DNA from: Ulota crispa
Lineage: Eukaryota; Streptophyta; Bryopsida; Orthotrichales; Orthotrichaceae
DNA: 64,000 nt
NCBI GenBank assembly: GCA_963920765.1
Contig: OY987248.1
Location: 15,844,539-15,908,538, forward strand
Reading direction: 5' to 3'
Shown here in pieces: positions 1-13,000 of this stretch. Numbering within the stretch: the stretch's first letter is position 1; each line of letters starts with the position of its first letter. The translations under genes were made by a program, and so were the position numbers. Below the pieces are notes generated by a model. The model had not been told where the DNA came from. It saw only the letters and a program-made list of their open reading frames with translations, and did not search any database.

Positions 1-1002
1 AATATGATTAATTAAACAATTAGGGATAATTAGAGAAAAAAACAAACAAAAAAAAAAGTAAAAGTAAAAGAGTGTAGAATATGAGTATAAAAGAAGGAAG
101 GAAAATGTTTAATAATCATGATGAGAAATGAATTATGAATTATGATACTATTGTTTGGAGATTTATTATGTTATGAAACATATATGTATGTTTGTTTAGG
201 TTTTGTTATTATTTATTAATTCATTTTACTTGACCAATTTCTTTGTGAAATAAACCATGTCTTTTCCTAATATAAAACTCCTGCCTCAACATTATTCTAC
301 TCTTCCTATGTGTGTTCTATTTTGGACAAGTTCCTTTATAGATTTTACTAGTCTTATTTGAAATAGTCAAGTAAACATTGGTTCAAATTCAACTAGTTTG
401 AAAATACAAGCTAGTATAAAAATGGCATTTCATAGGCATCATGCACCTTTGATCAATGTGACCTTGTCATTCATGCTTAATAAGGCAAAGAACATTTCCA
501 TTTCTTAGATGGAAAAGAGTCCAAACATTACAAGCACGTACGTTTCATAATTTTTGAACCTACTCAATCCACTTGTGTTGGTTGCTTGTAGAATTTGTAA
601 TCCATTGACAACATGCATCAATTGCAAACTTCAATGGCTCTTTTACTACTAAGAAGCCAAAATTCTTGGCTTTAGTAGTCAAGGTCCACATCATTTTTCA
701 CCAAAATGGGATGTCTTTTTAAATGACTTGTGGCCGGGAACAATCTCTCTTTCACAATTACAATGATTGATAAAGCATATTTTGACACATGTAATGATAT
801 GCATAGTATTTGCTACTAAAGAAGAAAAGAAATAAGAAGAGGGAGGCACAAGAAATCAAAGAAGGAAATGAAAATGAGAATTATGAATATGTTTTGACAC
901 TAAATGGAACATATCTAAATGATGGTCGCCTACCTTTCAAAAAAATTATTTGAAGGTAGATATTGAAAGACATTAACATTTATTTGAGCACCTTAAAGAA
1001 GC
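1..1002. other. AT-rich intergenic stretch
   Basis: No reading frame, RNA gene or clear repeat boundary is visible. It runs directly into the retrotransposon relic that becomes readable near 1003 and may hold more of that element's decayed 5' part, but nothing in it can be matched. Confidence 0.5.
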
Positions 1003-2757
1003 AAGAAGGGTGGTTAGATAAAACTTTTAAGGATATTAGACATCAATCTTATGACTTTCTCTTGGAAAATGATTTTTTATGGAAGAAGCCAAAAGAAAAG
1101 ACATAGTACCATTAAATGTGGTTGATGATGTAGAAATTAAAAGTCAAATTCTTAAAGAGCTTCATAATGCTCTTTGGGTAAGGCATAGAGGAATTTGGGC
1201 AACTAAAATCAAAGAACGATATTGGTGAAAAAGCTTATATAAAGATGTGGAAAAATTTATAGGTTCTTGTGTTAATTGTCAACTACAATTCAAGATGCGG
1301 TATAAAGATGAACACCAGAAATATCCATTTTTCATACATTTTCAATGAGCCATTAACTTAGTAGCAATGTCATTGGAGTTGTGGGGCATGAAACTCATTG
1401 TTTTGGTTAGAGAAGAGCTTTCAAACTTTGTAGAAGGTAGAGCTTTAACCCCTCACCGGCCAAGGCCCAAATTGGGCCTCCTTGAATTTATTCAAAGTTG
1501 TGTGACCCTTTTTAAGGTTTTTTTCAGTGATTATTTTTATTTTGAATTCTTATTGAAGTCTAGTTTTAGCATTAGGAGTCTGATTTTGAAGATGAATTAA
1601 AGTGATTTGTCTATTCAATATTTTGTGCAAGGGTGTCCATTGTAAATCTTCACTTTCTAGTGTTGAAGGCTCTTGGAAATGAGCTTCAAGTGCACTAGAA
1701 CTTGAAGAAAAAATCGCATTAAAAATTCAACTTAGAAAATTGTAGATTTTGAGAAGCCGTAAATTGATTGGGGTTATGCATGTTATACTTTATATACTTA
1801 GATTCTTTTGGTACCCTCAATTTTAACTTTGAGATGCAAAAAGAGGATTGAAAGACTTCAAATCACTTTTGCATTTTTAACACCTTCATGATCAAACATT
1901 ATAATCTTTCAATCCACAAGTGATATTGTTGTGATTTATTTTCCTATGTGATCTCTAACATGTCTACTTTGAATGTGTACGGTTGCACTTTAGAGAAAAT
2001 TGATAAGATTGATCAGAATGCCAGCATTTTATTCACTTTTAAGCAAATACTGAGATACTCAAAAATACCATGGGGGTGAAGGGTTAAGGAGCAAATCTAT
2101 TGATGGAGTTTGCAAATTTATACTTGAAGACATTTTTAATAGATATGGCAATATTGAAAAAATGAAAACAGATCATAGTGAAATAATTGCAATAGAATCT
2201 AACACATTCAAAAAACATATATGGAGTGAAATTGAATCTTATCGTTGCTTATATTTTTGAAGCAAAAGGTAAAAGTGAGAGAGGGCATCTTCCTATCATT
2301 AATGCTTTAATTAAAACATGCCAAGAGAAGCCAAAACGATGATCTAAATCATTACCATTTGCATTTTGACCAAATGGAATTACCCATAAGTTAATATAAA
2401 TTCAAATTACATACCAATTGAACTTATGTTGGGGCAAATTCCAATTATGTCTATAAAAGATATAGTGCATATATGGGTGTTTTTGGATTGGATGGATGAT
2501 ATTCCAAGAGAAAGATCACTGAAGCATTAGACACAACAACTTGCAAGATTGCCTAAAGACCAAGAGGTGGCACAACTCTACTTGTTCAACTTTTTTCAAA
2601 ATCCATTGGACACTCTTAAATTATTTACTAACAACTGGAAGGTCCATTATATTCCAAGACAATAAGAATAATGCAAGAATACAACAATAGAATTTTAAAA
2701 AATGCATTGCTAACTTTAATTCAAGATAGTTTTCATAATATGTGAAGGAAGATTTCC
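1003..2757 (+). pseudogene. Ty3/gypsy retrotransposon pol relic (integrase region), interrupted by a TTAA MITE
   Basis: Decayed polyprotein of an LTR retrotransposon; the live family copies itself through RNA and inserts with its integrase. Reading across frameshifts and stops, about 1120-1290 encodes the zinc-binding HHCC part of integrase (HNALWVRHRG, then CVNC). About 1370-1445 encodes the start of the catalytic core (LVREELSNFVEGRAL, a typical gypsy core stretch). The core resumes at about 2088 with the TDHSE-like segment that normally holds the second catalytic Asp. About 2400-2650 resembles the integrase C-terminal region (ELMLGQ, WMDDIPRE, LARLPKDQEVA). Several stops and frameshifts make it dead. 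No LTRs, gag or reverse transcriptase were recognised here. The element at 1445-2087 splits the integrase core. Assignment to Ty3/gypsy is from motif style, not from a search. Confidence 0.7.
1445..2087. mobile_element. TTAA-flanked piggyBac-like non-autonomous element inside gypsy integrase
   Basis: A 643-bp insert bounded by TTAA on both sides. It begins TTAACCCCTCACCGG and ends GGGGTGAAGGGTTAA, an imperfect inverted repeat. No transposase is encoded. The flanking retrotransposon integrase reads in frame on each side of the insert and continues in the same frame when one TTAA and the insert are discounted. The boundaries are therefore exact and the target duplication is TTAA (or the central TA, which cannot be told apart here). 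A diverged relative lies at about 22860-23540 in the opposite orientation, sharing much of the internal sequence. Confidence 0.8.
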
Positions 2758-3137
2758 TAGTTTCTATTTTGGTCTTGGAACACAATTATGCCTTGTAATA
2801 TTGTGTTTGGATTATTATGCCTTACTCCACTACCATATTTCAAAAAAGCTATAATTTTCATGGAAATTTTGACAAAGACTTCAATTGATGAATGTTGAAT
2901 TTTGTCTAGAAAAGGCTCTATAGAAAACTCACCCAAAACCACATACTATAGGAAAGACAAGACTCATACATATTTACAAAATTGGTATCAATTTAAAAAC
3001 GTAATACAATATATAGAAAAGTTGTCAATATCTTGTGAGATTTGTTTATTCCATGGAGAAAACAATTCCAAGAACATTCTAATTTTTGGATTATTACTAT
3101 TTTTGCCAACTTTGTCCTCTAGGTATAAAAAAATAAA

Positions 3138-3507
3138 GGAAAATTTTATGGATACCCCTGAAGTTTGCTATATTTTCATAGATACCCCTTCTTTCAACCC
3201 TTGGACCAAAAATTTTAGGTGTTTGTTTTGTTGTGCACTCCACTTCCCTTTTCCCTTTATGCGCACGCATTACAAGAAAGAAGTAAACAAGAAATAAGTA
3301 ATGTGCCCACAAAGGGAGGAGGAAGTGACATGCACAACAAAACAAATGCCAATTTTTTTGGTCCGAAAATATTTGTGATATTTTTGAAAAAACAAGGATA
3401 TCTATGAAAATATTGCAAACCTCAGGGGTATCTGTGAAAATACTGCAAACCTCATGGGTATCTGTGAAAATACTGCAAACCTCAGGGGTATCCATGAAAT
3501 TTTCCCT
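3138..3507. mobile_element. Mutator-like foldback MITE with 30-bp repeat units, copy 1
   Basis: A 370-bp inverted-repeat element. The left end GGAAAATTTTATGGATACCC mirrors the right end, which finishes ATGAAATTTTCCCT. It is flanked by a perfect 10-bp duplication, aaaaaataaa, at 3128-3137 and 3508-3517; 9-10 bp duplications are typical of Mutator-like elements. Inside the ends lie copies of a 30-bp unit (about one and a half on the left, four on the right). The core inverted segment includes a TTGGACCAAAAATTTTAGG-like stretch. The 3097-3639 reading frames are artefacts of this repeat. The same family appears at 35643-36221. The target duplication is low-complexity, which lowers certainty slightly. 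Confidence 0.75.
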
Positions 3508-4015
3508 AAAAAATAAAACCATAATCATGTAGTTACCGAGTACATTTTGAAGTACAGAGATTGACCGACAGAATGGCGGGATACGAAATGTACCGAGGAT
3601 GTACATATGATAAATCAAGACAGGCTCAGTAAATGCCACGGTGAGTTGGTAGATGCAGGGACCTACAGGCTTTGACCTAAACTGAAATCAGTGACTCGAA
3701 TTCGTGTGAGGGCAGAACGTGAAGCTCTGGAGTTGCGAGGAGTGCAATCCGTGCGTAGAGTAGCTTGATCCGGTAGTATTTTGGCAGTGAGGATCGAAGA
3801 AATGGCTTAACTTATTTCAAGCTAGTATTGTGATGCTGTCTGTGTCGAAATGCCGAAGAGAACGAATATAAATTTGATAGATTGGTGGATTGGAAGGGAT
3901 TGATTTGATCGAACAAGTTTGATCGCATCGGGATTGGATTGCAGACGTGATGCTGCTGGCATTTTGAGAGCGCATTGAAGGACGAAGAAGACGCACTACT
4001 TACGGCGCTAAGAGG
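3508..4015 (+). promoter_or_regulatory. MON2 upstream region and probable 5' UTR
   Basis: From about 3540 the base composition shifts from AT-rich intergenic DNA to a mixed, more GC-rich sequence that continues into the first coding exon at 4016. No TATA box or start site can be placed with confidence. The region most likely holds the core promoter and 5' leader of MON2. Confidence 0.4.
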
Positions 4016-7000
4016 ATGGCGCTCATAGCGTCGTTGGAAAGCGATCTGCGGTTGCTTTCCGCAGAAGCTCGCCGCAAGTTTCCTGCTATCAAAGACGCTG
4101 CGGATCGATCCATATTCAAGGCATGATACTAAACCCTAGGTTTCTCAAGCTTGTTTGTTGTCATTGGTTTCTCGTGACGACGGCATTGTAATTGTAATAT
4201 CAGAATGTAATTGCTTGAGGGAACTTAGGTTCGGTCTTCTGGCCCTGGCTGAATCGTACTGTTAAATGCACGTCATTGTCGTGTCACGACGTTAAATAGC
4301 TTGCAATGTAGTCATATTTAAGGCCTTAGAAAATGATGGAGACAAATGAAATTGTGTAACTGTGCAATATTGTTGTATCGCCCTAGAGAGAGAGCATCCT
4401 CGTCTCCTGAATACAACGATTAAGGTAGGAGGCTCATAAACCACGCATCTAAGAGCTTTTTGCCATTTCAGGGAAGCTGAACTGCTTGAAACAATTTTCA
4501 GTAAATTTCAGTAGGAAGAAAAATGGAATTCGCATCTAACCTAAGTTGTTTCATATTTTTTGGACCTTCGTGGAATTAGTTATGAATTTTTGAAGTTCAA
4601 ACGCAGTGGTCATTAAAACCGATCACCCCTTGAAATATACACCGTTGGTACATGAAAGAAAGCAAAATGTACCTCTCGGCCTTGATTGGTTTTATAGCCC
4701 GGTCGGTATGAGCCTCTTACCTTGGACTATGTCTTGTAGTGTTGTCGTGACAGGGAAGCTATTTTCTCTTAGGTTACTCATGTTTGTTAGTCTGTTCGCA
4801 TCGTGATTACTAAGTCTTTACGTGAATAATCGGAAGCTGTAAATTCATTGATTAGTCTCTTCACTATTAATGAGACGCCGGAAAGCAGATCCTATTTGAT
4901 ATCCCCTCTCAGAGACTATCTTTAGAAGTACTAAAGGAGGAGACAAAATTTGCTGTCGAAGAATGCTAATTGGCATGTTATGGAGCAAGTAAGGATGTTA
5001 TTTCTAGCAATCGAGTCGTGTTATTTGACGAAGAGGACCATATTCTAAATGCTATTAAGATCAAATTCTTAACATTGGACAGGAACTAAGTTGACGTTCC
5101 TGCGGGGAAGGACGATAAATTGACTAATCGGTTCTAGCACTTGAAAGATTACTTTGGCGCACATAATTAGAGTCTTTGACCATTTGTATTTCTCGATGTA
5201 ACAATCTTCCCTGGTGTGGTCAATTTTTGAGCATGTCATCCATGGATTTTCAGTCGCTACCAATTCATCTCCTAAATATCTGGTTGTCTGCATATAGAAT
5301 TGGATTCGAGTTTGGAGTATTGTATTAAAGGAGATTCACAATGTGCAGGTCCGCTTGGCATCAAATGCAAGCCAATTAGTGGGGAGTGATGAAATTCTGA
5401 AGACCTTTCTGCTAGCTTGTGAAAGTAGAAATAATAAGCTGAGCACCATGGGATTGGCGGGCGTGGACAAATTAATTGCTCACGATGCTGTTGCGCCATC
5501 AGTTCTTCCGTTCATTTTGGCTACTTTGAAGGAGGTCAGCAATTCGTTTTTGCAGATTACATCTCGTACCACTTCACCTTGCTCTTGGTATTATCATTGT
5601 TAAATTTCTTCCTGCATTTAAATGCCAAAGAGATGGCCCCAGAAATATCAGATTGCTGTGACTTCTATCAAGTTTAAACACGGCAATTTCTATTTCTATC
5701 GGTTTGTTATTTGGTCAGGTTTGCGTAATTACTGAGATTTGTCAAAGTGTCTCTAGTAACTGTTTTTTTTTGGCGCAGCGCTCGGACATAACCGAAGAGA
5801 TCGTGCAACTTAAGACTCTTCAGTTATCATTGACGATACTTCAGTCGCAGCTGTATCCAAAAGATGAGGTTGAGTTCACGACCAAATAGGAAGTAAAACA
5901 TGAGGGATAGACTCCTTGTGGTTTAGGGATTAGAAATGTTTCCTTGTTTAACCAGTCATGTTATATGCGTCGTACTTGCAAATTTGTGTTCATGTTAGCT
6001 CTTGTAGGTTTGTATCCTCTATCCTGAGTTCTGTGTCCTGTGTCCTGAGTTCCTCTATAAAAGATGAAAGTCGTTTCGTATTGAGAACATTTGATTCAAA
6101 TGTCTCTAGCATCATATACCTGGTGCAAGTCGTTATGGCACTAGGTTATATGTGTTCCGTTCTATTTATGTCAGTTTTTTGGGTTTATCTGTATCGCAAC
6201 GACTTTCCGCTTTGAATGCAATGATGTGATCTACTTGCATGTTCCCTCTATATAATCTTTTTCACTTTTGTCAATGCTTATTTTTGATGTCTACAGAATC
6301 AGATGGCAATAATACTTGGACTTTGCCTGCGACTTCTTGGAAATAATCGTAATTCTGACAGTGTCCACAGGTACGTGGTTCGTGGTCTTGATCTTCTCGT
6401 GGTCTGATGAAGTAAGATTTTGATTACGAAGCTGCTTCTAAAATTATATCGTCGTTTGCAGTACTGCAAATGCAACTGTACGGCAAGCGGTAGCCCTTAT
6501 ATTTGACAGCGTTCTGAGTGCTGAGGGCTTGCCAGTTTTATACTATGGAGGTACTGGTGGCTGGTCATCTTCTTCCAATTCTGTAGCTGGTGAAGTCAGC
6601 CGCAGCATAATCATATCAGAGTATGTGTGTGCTACGTGTTGAGTGTATCAATTGGTTGTGTGCCAATGTAGGCATTCCTAAAAGTTGGCTTGTACAGATG
6701 CATGTAACTTTTTACACCTCGCTTTTATTTGTTTGTTGGATGTTGGGCATCTGTTGTTGGCGCCTCTTCCACTGGTTATTATCACTTGTTACATACATAC
6801 TGAATACTTCCGTCCTTGCAATTCTGATGATGTAATGCAAGTCCACGGGTTTGATGATCATGAATGTCCCTACGTTCTTGTCAAATATTGGCAACTTTGT
6901 GCTTGTTATTGTAACTCACAAAGCTAGTTTCTCTCGTACTACTTTGTGGCAAGACTGCTCAAAAGTTTTTTCAGAAGGAATGTGAACATGTGCACATATA

Positions 7001-10000
7001 TTCTCACATATATGAGCCTGCAATCGACCCAATTTTAGTACCTTGAATTTTCAGATGTGTTTCTCAAACCCGGTCCCTTTTAATTCGCAGGCTTGTTGAA
7101 GATGTTATCGTTGACATTCAGCCACTTTTGGCAACAGAAAATATAACTTTATCTGAAGAAGGAAGGCTAGGTCTGCACCTTTTCGAGGATCTTACTGCGT
7201 TTGCAGGGGCTGGATCGGTAAGTGGGTCTTTCCTTTATTGAGAGAACAACATCACTACCAAGTTCTGTGTTTGGTGGAACCAACCTAATGGCTTCTGTGT
7301 TTGACGAATTTTTGCAGGCAACGTGGCTCCAAGTTCCTCAACTTCAAAGAAGTTTTGCACTAGATATGCTAGAGTGAGTGAATGGACATGTTCTTACACG
7401 TCCAACTTTTCTTTGGCGAGTCGTTCATCGTCCAATGACTAAATGCGAGAATATCTTAGTTTTCTTGAGCATGCCAAAACTTCCAACAGTTGGTGATATC
7501 ATTAAAGAATGTGCTTCAGCGGATCGTGTGCTGCCTCTTGTACTGGGTAATAGCTGACAAGTGTCCTGTGAATGTATTACAGGTATGTTTTGTCGCACTA
7601 CGCAGTTATTTTCAAGAGGCTGAGTCCTTTTGCGCAGGTATTTTATTCGTTGCATATAGGCGGATGGAGATTGTACTAGTTAGGCGATGCTTCGTGCAGC
7701 TTTGAATAAGGTTCATGTGTCGTCTGATTTTCATTTGCAAAACGGGTGAAGGTTTTGAAGCACCAAGTTTGCTCGCTGCTTATGACATCTCTCCGCACTT
7801 CAAATGAGGTATTATTGGTTTTTTTACTCTATTTTATTTGACTTTCAACATAGTTGTTTCAATCTCTTCTTCTTTGTGGACTCAATATTTTAATCCTCAA
7901 TCTTTTCCTTCTTCTCCTCCCTATACACCTCAAATACAAACTGCAGATGACTTACAACATCCATGCATATGAGGATGTCGATTGGTCTGATTCAAGCTAT
8001 ACACTTCATACGTATTGGGCAGAAATCCAAGTGATTTTACAGTAAATTTTCTTTATTTATGTGGGACTATGAACTGGATTTATGTTATTAAAGGTTATCG
8101 TGGTCCTGCTCTTTCTGATATATATGGACTGTCGAGTATGTTGCTACATGAGTCACCTACTTGCTTGCCGAGCTGTACATAATGTAATGTTTGTGGAGAA
8201 TTCAGCAGCCTTATTTATTTATTTATTTATATAATGTGACATTTGCTTTTTGTGTGTAATATGTTATTACAGATCGATTCTTTAGCTGGTGAACCAGCTT
8301 TTAGGCGCTTGCTCCTACGAACCGTAGCAAGTGTAACCCGACTATACAATTCTATGCTGACCACAGAGTGTGAGGTGAGAGTATTCAATTGTCATGCCAA
8401 AAATGATATAACTTCGAAGCTTTGATTTTGCAAATACATTTTATTATCTAATATATGTAGAATTTGCTATAGGGCGTATCTTAAAAGGTGCCGAAGATTT
8501 GGAGGGGTTGTGCTAATTATATCAGATTTTTATGATCATCTTGTTGATAAGGAGTGATGCAGGCTTATCGGCACTGTACCTGTTTTGGTCGGTGGAAATT
8601 TTGTTAGATTCCTCGTCTTCATTCCTTTGTTACAGAAAGCTAAAAGGAAACCACAAATCGTTGTCGTGATTTGATCGACAAGTGCCAGTGGTATAAGACG
8701 TGACAAACGCCATCAGGAAATGTGATATACTTACCTGCAAGTCTTATGGCAGGTGTTTATGAGCATGCTCATCAAAAGCATAGATTTAGATTTACCACCT
8801 TGGCACCATATCATGGTGCTTGAGACATTGCGGGTAAGAGCATCCTCTTTAGTCTTCTGATTTAACTGAAATATAGCTTTGTTAAGCGCTCCTTTTAAGC
8901 TTCTTGTACTTTCCAGAGAATCTGCATGCATGAGGTGACAGCTTTGATCCCAAATCTAAAATGTTTTCAGGGACTATGCGTAGAGCCAAGAATGTTGTGC
9001 CTTCTATTCAAAACTTTTGACTTGTAAGTGTGACTGCGGGACTTTTATCAATATTATTCGTTTCTAGACTGTTCTCTCAGTGTGTATTAGATCATTCTGT
9101 GCCTCTATGATTGTTGCTGCTATATTGATAATATTTTAGAGAATTTTCCAGCTAGGCCCTGCTAGTTTGATTGCATGAGTACTTCGTTCAAATAGTGGCG
9201 TGTATCCGTGGGTGGGCATTGAGGTTGTCTGCGTATGGGAGGTGCACTGATTCTAGCTTTCTTGATTATAAGATGACTGGCAAAATATCTGGACTGAATA
9301 CCATTACGCATTCAGGAACCTCAATAATACAGACATGGTGGCGAACATAGTTCATACTCTGGCTAGAGTCGTGACAAGGATTGAGGTTACAAACTGCTTC
9401 TCTTACTTCGTTTTGCATTATTTTACTTACATACGTGGAAGCTGCATTTTGCAGATAGGGTTTTTTCCCCTTTTAGTTGCTTCATGTCACTTTTGGTAAT
9501 TAGGAGTTCGTTTCTGTTACATGTTCATTTTCTTAGGGCTGAAGTAATATTTCGTTTAGTTGTCTTGCGGGTGTCAGTTGTAATAGTGAGATTATTGGCT
9601 TTGTGCTCATGAACTGTAAATTTGCAGCTGCTTGATGGCAGTGAGGAGACATTGATAGCTGTTGCGGGCATGTTCCATTGCAAGTCTAAAGGTTAGACAG
9701 CTTCACTCTAGGCATGGCATCGACCATTAGACCTTGGGAGTACACATATGCACCTGGAAACTGATTATCACACTATCATATATAACTCGGGAATGCATCT
9801 CTAGGTCAAATGTCTTGAGGATTTTTGCAGGAGTGTGGGCGTTCTATACAGGATCACAATTATTATTTATTCCTTCCATCTGTACAAATGTTAGGTATAG
9901 AGTGGACACCAGAGGGAGATCCAAGCGGAATGGGAGCATTGATCGCAAGTGAGGCGCAGGCTGTTACATTAGCTGCAGAGGGTTTGCTGGGAGTCATTTT

Positions 10001-13000
10001 TACAGTAGCTACTTTGACCGATGAAGCGGTGGGTTTGGAGGAGGTGGGATGCCATTTTGCTTTCTTTGTGTTGGTCCAGTTTTTTATGTTTATGGAGTGG
10101 TTGTTGCACTACTTTCTTTCTCAGGAAGAAAAATCCTTAGCTCTTGAAGCACATCCATAAGCTTAATGATTCGTTTATCATAGGGACGTGTGCGTTTTCG
10201 CTGGTCTTGATTGGATAACTGCAAAGTTGTTTTGTTTCATAAGGGATAATGATTGTTGATTGCAGCTGATAGATTCTGCTTCTGCCCCTATACCCAATTC
10301 GGAAGCATTTACAAAAACCTCCAACACCAAAGATATTGTTTCAGTATGTACGGCCTTGGTGAATTCTGTTTGGCGACCATTACTCGAAGCTCTTACTTTC
10401 ATTCTGGCAAGGTGAATTTTCTGAATCTTCTTTGACATTGCTTTTCATAGAAATTGAGGTGAGGTCAGTGGTCTACTGGTATCATCTCTGCCCAATGTGA
10501 ATATTTTTTACTTGCTGGCGGACAGTGTGCTCCATTATCTTGGAAGATCTGAGTCTTGTCTCCATTCATAGGAGATTTTGTTTGTTTGGTGGTTGTTCTC
10601 TGGATTGTTAGGTGTATGATTTGTAGATTTGAAGCTCTATCATATATACTGGTTGTTTTTAGGACACAAGGCGAGGCAATAGTATCTGAAATCTTCAAGG
10701 GATATCAAGCCTTTACAAAGGTATCTCATTTCAGTTGTTTTTTTTAAGCTTTTTCTTTGGGACCTGGACTTTCTGTTACTCTTGCAACTTTAATTTCTAT
10801 TGAGAATATTAGCTTAGCGGAGGGGTTGTTTTTTCGTTTGACTTCCTGTGCTATGCCTTAGGTCCTCTTTTTTTCAGGGGGGTAGCCGAAGTTTGAATGA
10901 GACATATCTAAGCGTATTTTGCAGCAATCTTCAGAATGCTTAATGCGTTCTTATTTCCGTTCCTGGTGGAAACTTGCTGTAGGCCTGCGGCGTTCTCTAT
11001 GCGGTTGAGCCACGGGACTCTTTTCTTGCGTCACTCTGCAGATTTACATTCGCATTTCAAAACGACCCGAACAGATCATGGTTCACTCTGATAGTCCTCA
11101 ACTCTCTCCACATTCTATTTATGTCGGGAGCACAAATTATTTTCAACTTTCTAAGCCTCAATTATGCGAGCATCTAGTTTCTTACATGGAAGATCCTTTT
11201 GAATGCAGGGCTGGTACAGCATCTTCGGGGGGTAAAAGACCTGATTTTGTTGATCAACGGGAACCGGTTGTTTTAAGCTACAAAAATATCCAGGTGTGGA
11301 CTCTGTTCTACTAAGCTAATAGTCCTTTGGATGGGGAAGTCAGTATTTGAGTTTCCTCCATACATCACTGAAGAGCACCTTTGACTATATTTTGAAGGTT
11401 ATCGTTTTGGAAAGTTTGCCTTGTAATGCTCTTCTTCTCGTTTGTGCAGCTTTTGTATAACTATTCTTGTCTATTCAATTTCGAGACAATATGCTATCTA
11501 GAGATTAAGAATTATAATGCGTAGGAACTTAGACACTGTTGATTGCTCGAGATGGTGGGCCTTCCTCATCGTCTTCGTCATAAATGATATTCAGATGAAA
11601 AACGTCTTTACAAACCATCATTTAGTTTCTATGCATGTGAAGTTGGAGTTGTGCAGCTTTTGAAAAGGCTGTTAGTGGCGTGCTGATTTGAGAGCTGCCT
11701 TGCATTCCGTTTACATCGTTGGAGTTTTCCAGGCAATGAGGACTCTTTTCAACATTTCACACCAGTTAAACTTGGTGTTGGGTCCGACCTCTTGGATACT
11801 GGTAGGTGACTTTGTATTAGTGTTATTAACTTTTTCTAGTTCAGTTTTCTTTCTAAATTTTTGTCCACCCCACTTGATGTGGTTTATCTATTGAGGAGTA
11901 GTTTTAGTAGTATGTAAATTATAAAAAGTTTCTTATAGTCAGGCTTGAGACGTCAATATAGTGTTAGGTTCCTTTAAGGCAATTTAATATTTGGGATATG
12001 GCAATATTAGGCTCTTGCCAATATGAGCATGTTTTTTAATAATTAAAGTTTAATGCGGCAAGAGAATGAGTATAACCGTATTGCATTCTCTATGTCTAAT
12101 GGTTTGATGTTGATTGAAAAAGAGTGAGGACTTTTTCTAGGTAACCGAAGTTGTCAACGATACGATTCCCTCTGTATATTGCAAACCGAGACTTGTTGCG
12201 TATGATTGGACTAAATTGTGGATTGATATGTTTAGGTATTGGAAACACTAGAAGTAATGGATATGGTGATGCATTCTGCTCATTCCCTTAGTCAGGTACG
12301 TATGGTATTCAGATACAATGGGAAATCAACTTACATAAATTGTACCGTATGTACAATTTGCAGTAATGCTAAAGTCATCCCCTTGTTTTGTGTATAACCA
12401 TGTCAGAATTAGTAGTTTCTATTCATCCAGTAGATTCAAGTTTGGAAGCTTTGTCTTTGACTTGTGCTTCCCTTCAGCTTGCGAGATGTTGGAGAGTGAC
12501 AGACTCTTCGTCTCATGTGATTAGAGGTAGTATAATAGGTCAAGAGTTTGAATGCTTACTGCATCCTTCAGTGTGTGGGGTTCTTTTGTCAAAGTCTTAT
12601 ACAAATTATCTTGTTGAACAATTATGAATTTATTTTAGAGTTTTCTCAAGTTGGACCAAATTGGAAGTTTGTGACCTTTTACAGCTTTGTTTCCAGGATG
12701 GTATAGGCAATGCTGCTCGTATACGGGAACCAAGCAGTGAACTTAGCATCTTAACAATGTATGATGCTCAGGTAGGTCAATTGCTTTTGAAATGTTGTCT
12801 ATTTATTTTGGTCATCTCTCTAGTTTGGTTGTTCTTTGGTACTAATGCTCAATGTCAACTTCCAGCTAATTCTACTGAATCTGATGTTTATTGAAACCTC
12901 TGTATAAAGCTCTCTACTATACCATGACTTCTGCCTTCATATCCGAGGATTTGATTGTGCTTCTTGTATGAATGCCCAAATTGCTTAAATTTTCAACTGA

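Noticed and set aside
3097-3639. 180-codon open frame on the - strand
   Set aside because: It crosses the MITE at 3138-3507 and its target duplication and encodes the same 30-bp repeat; no family features.
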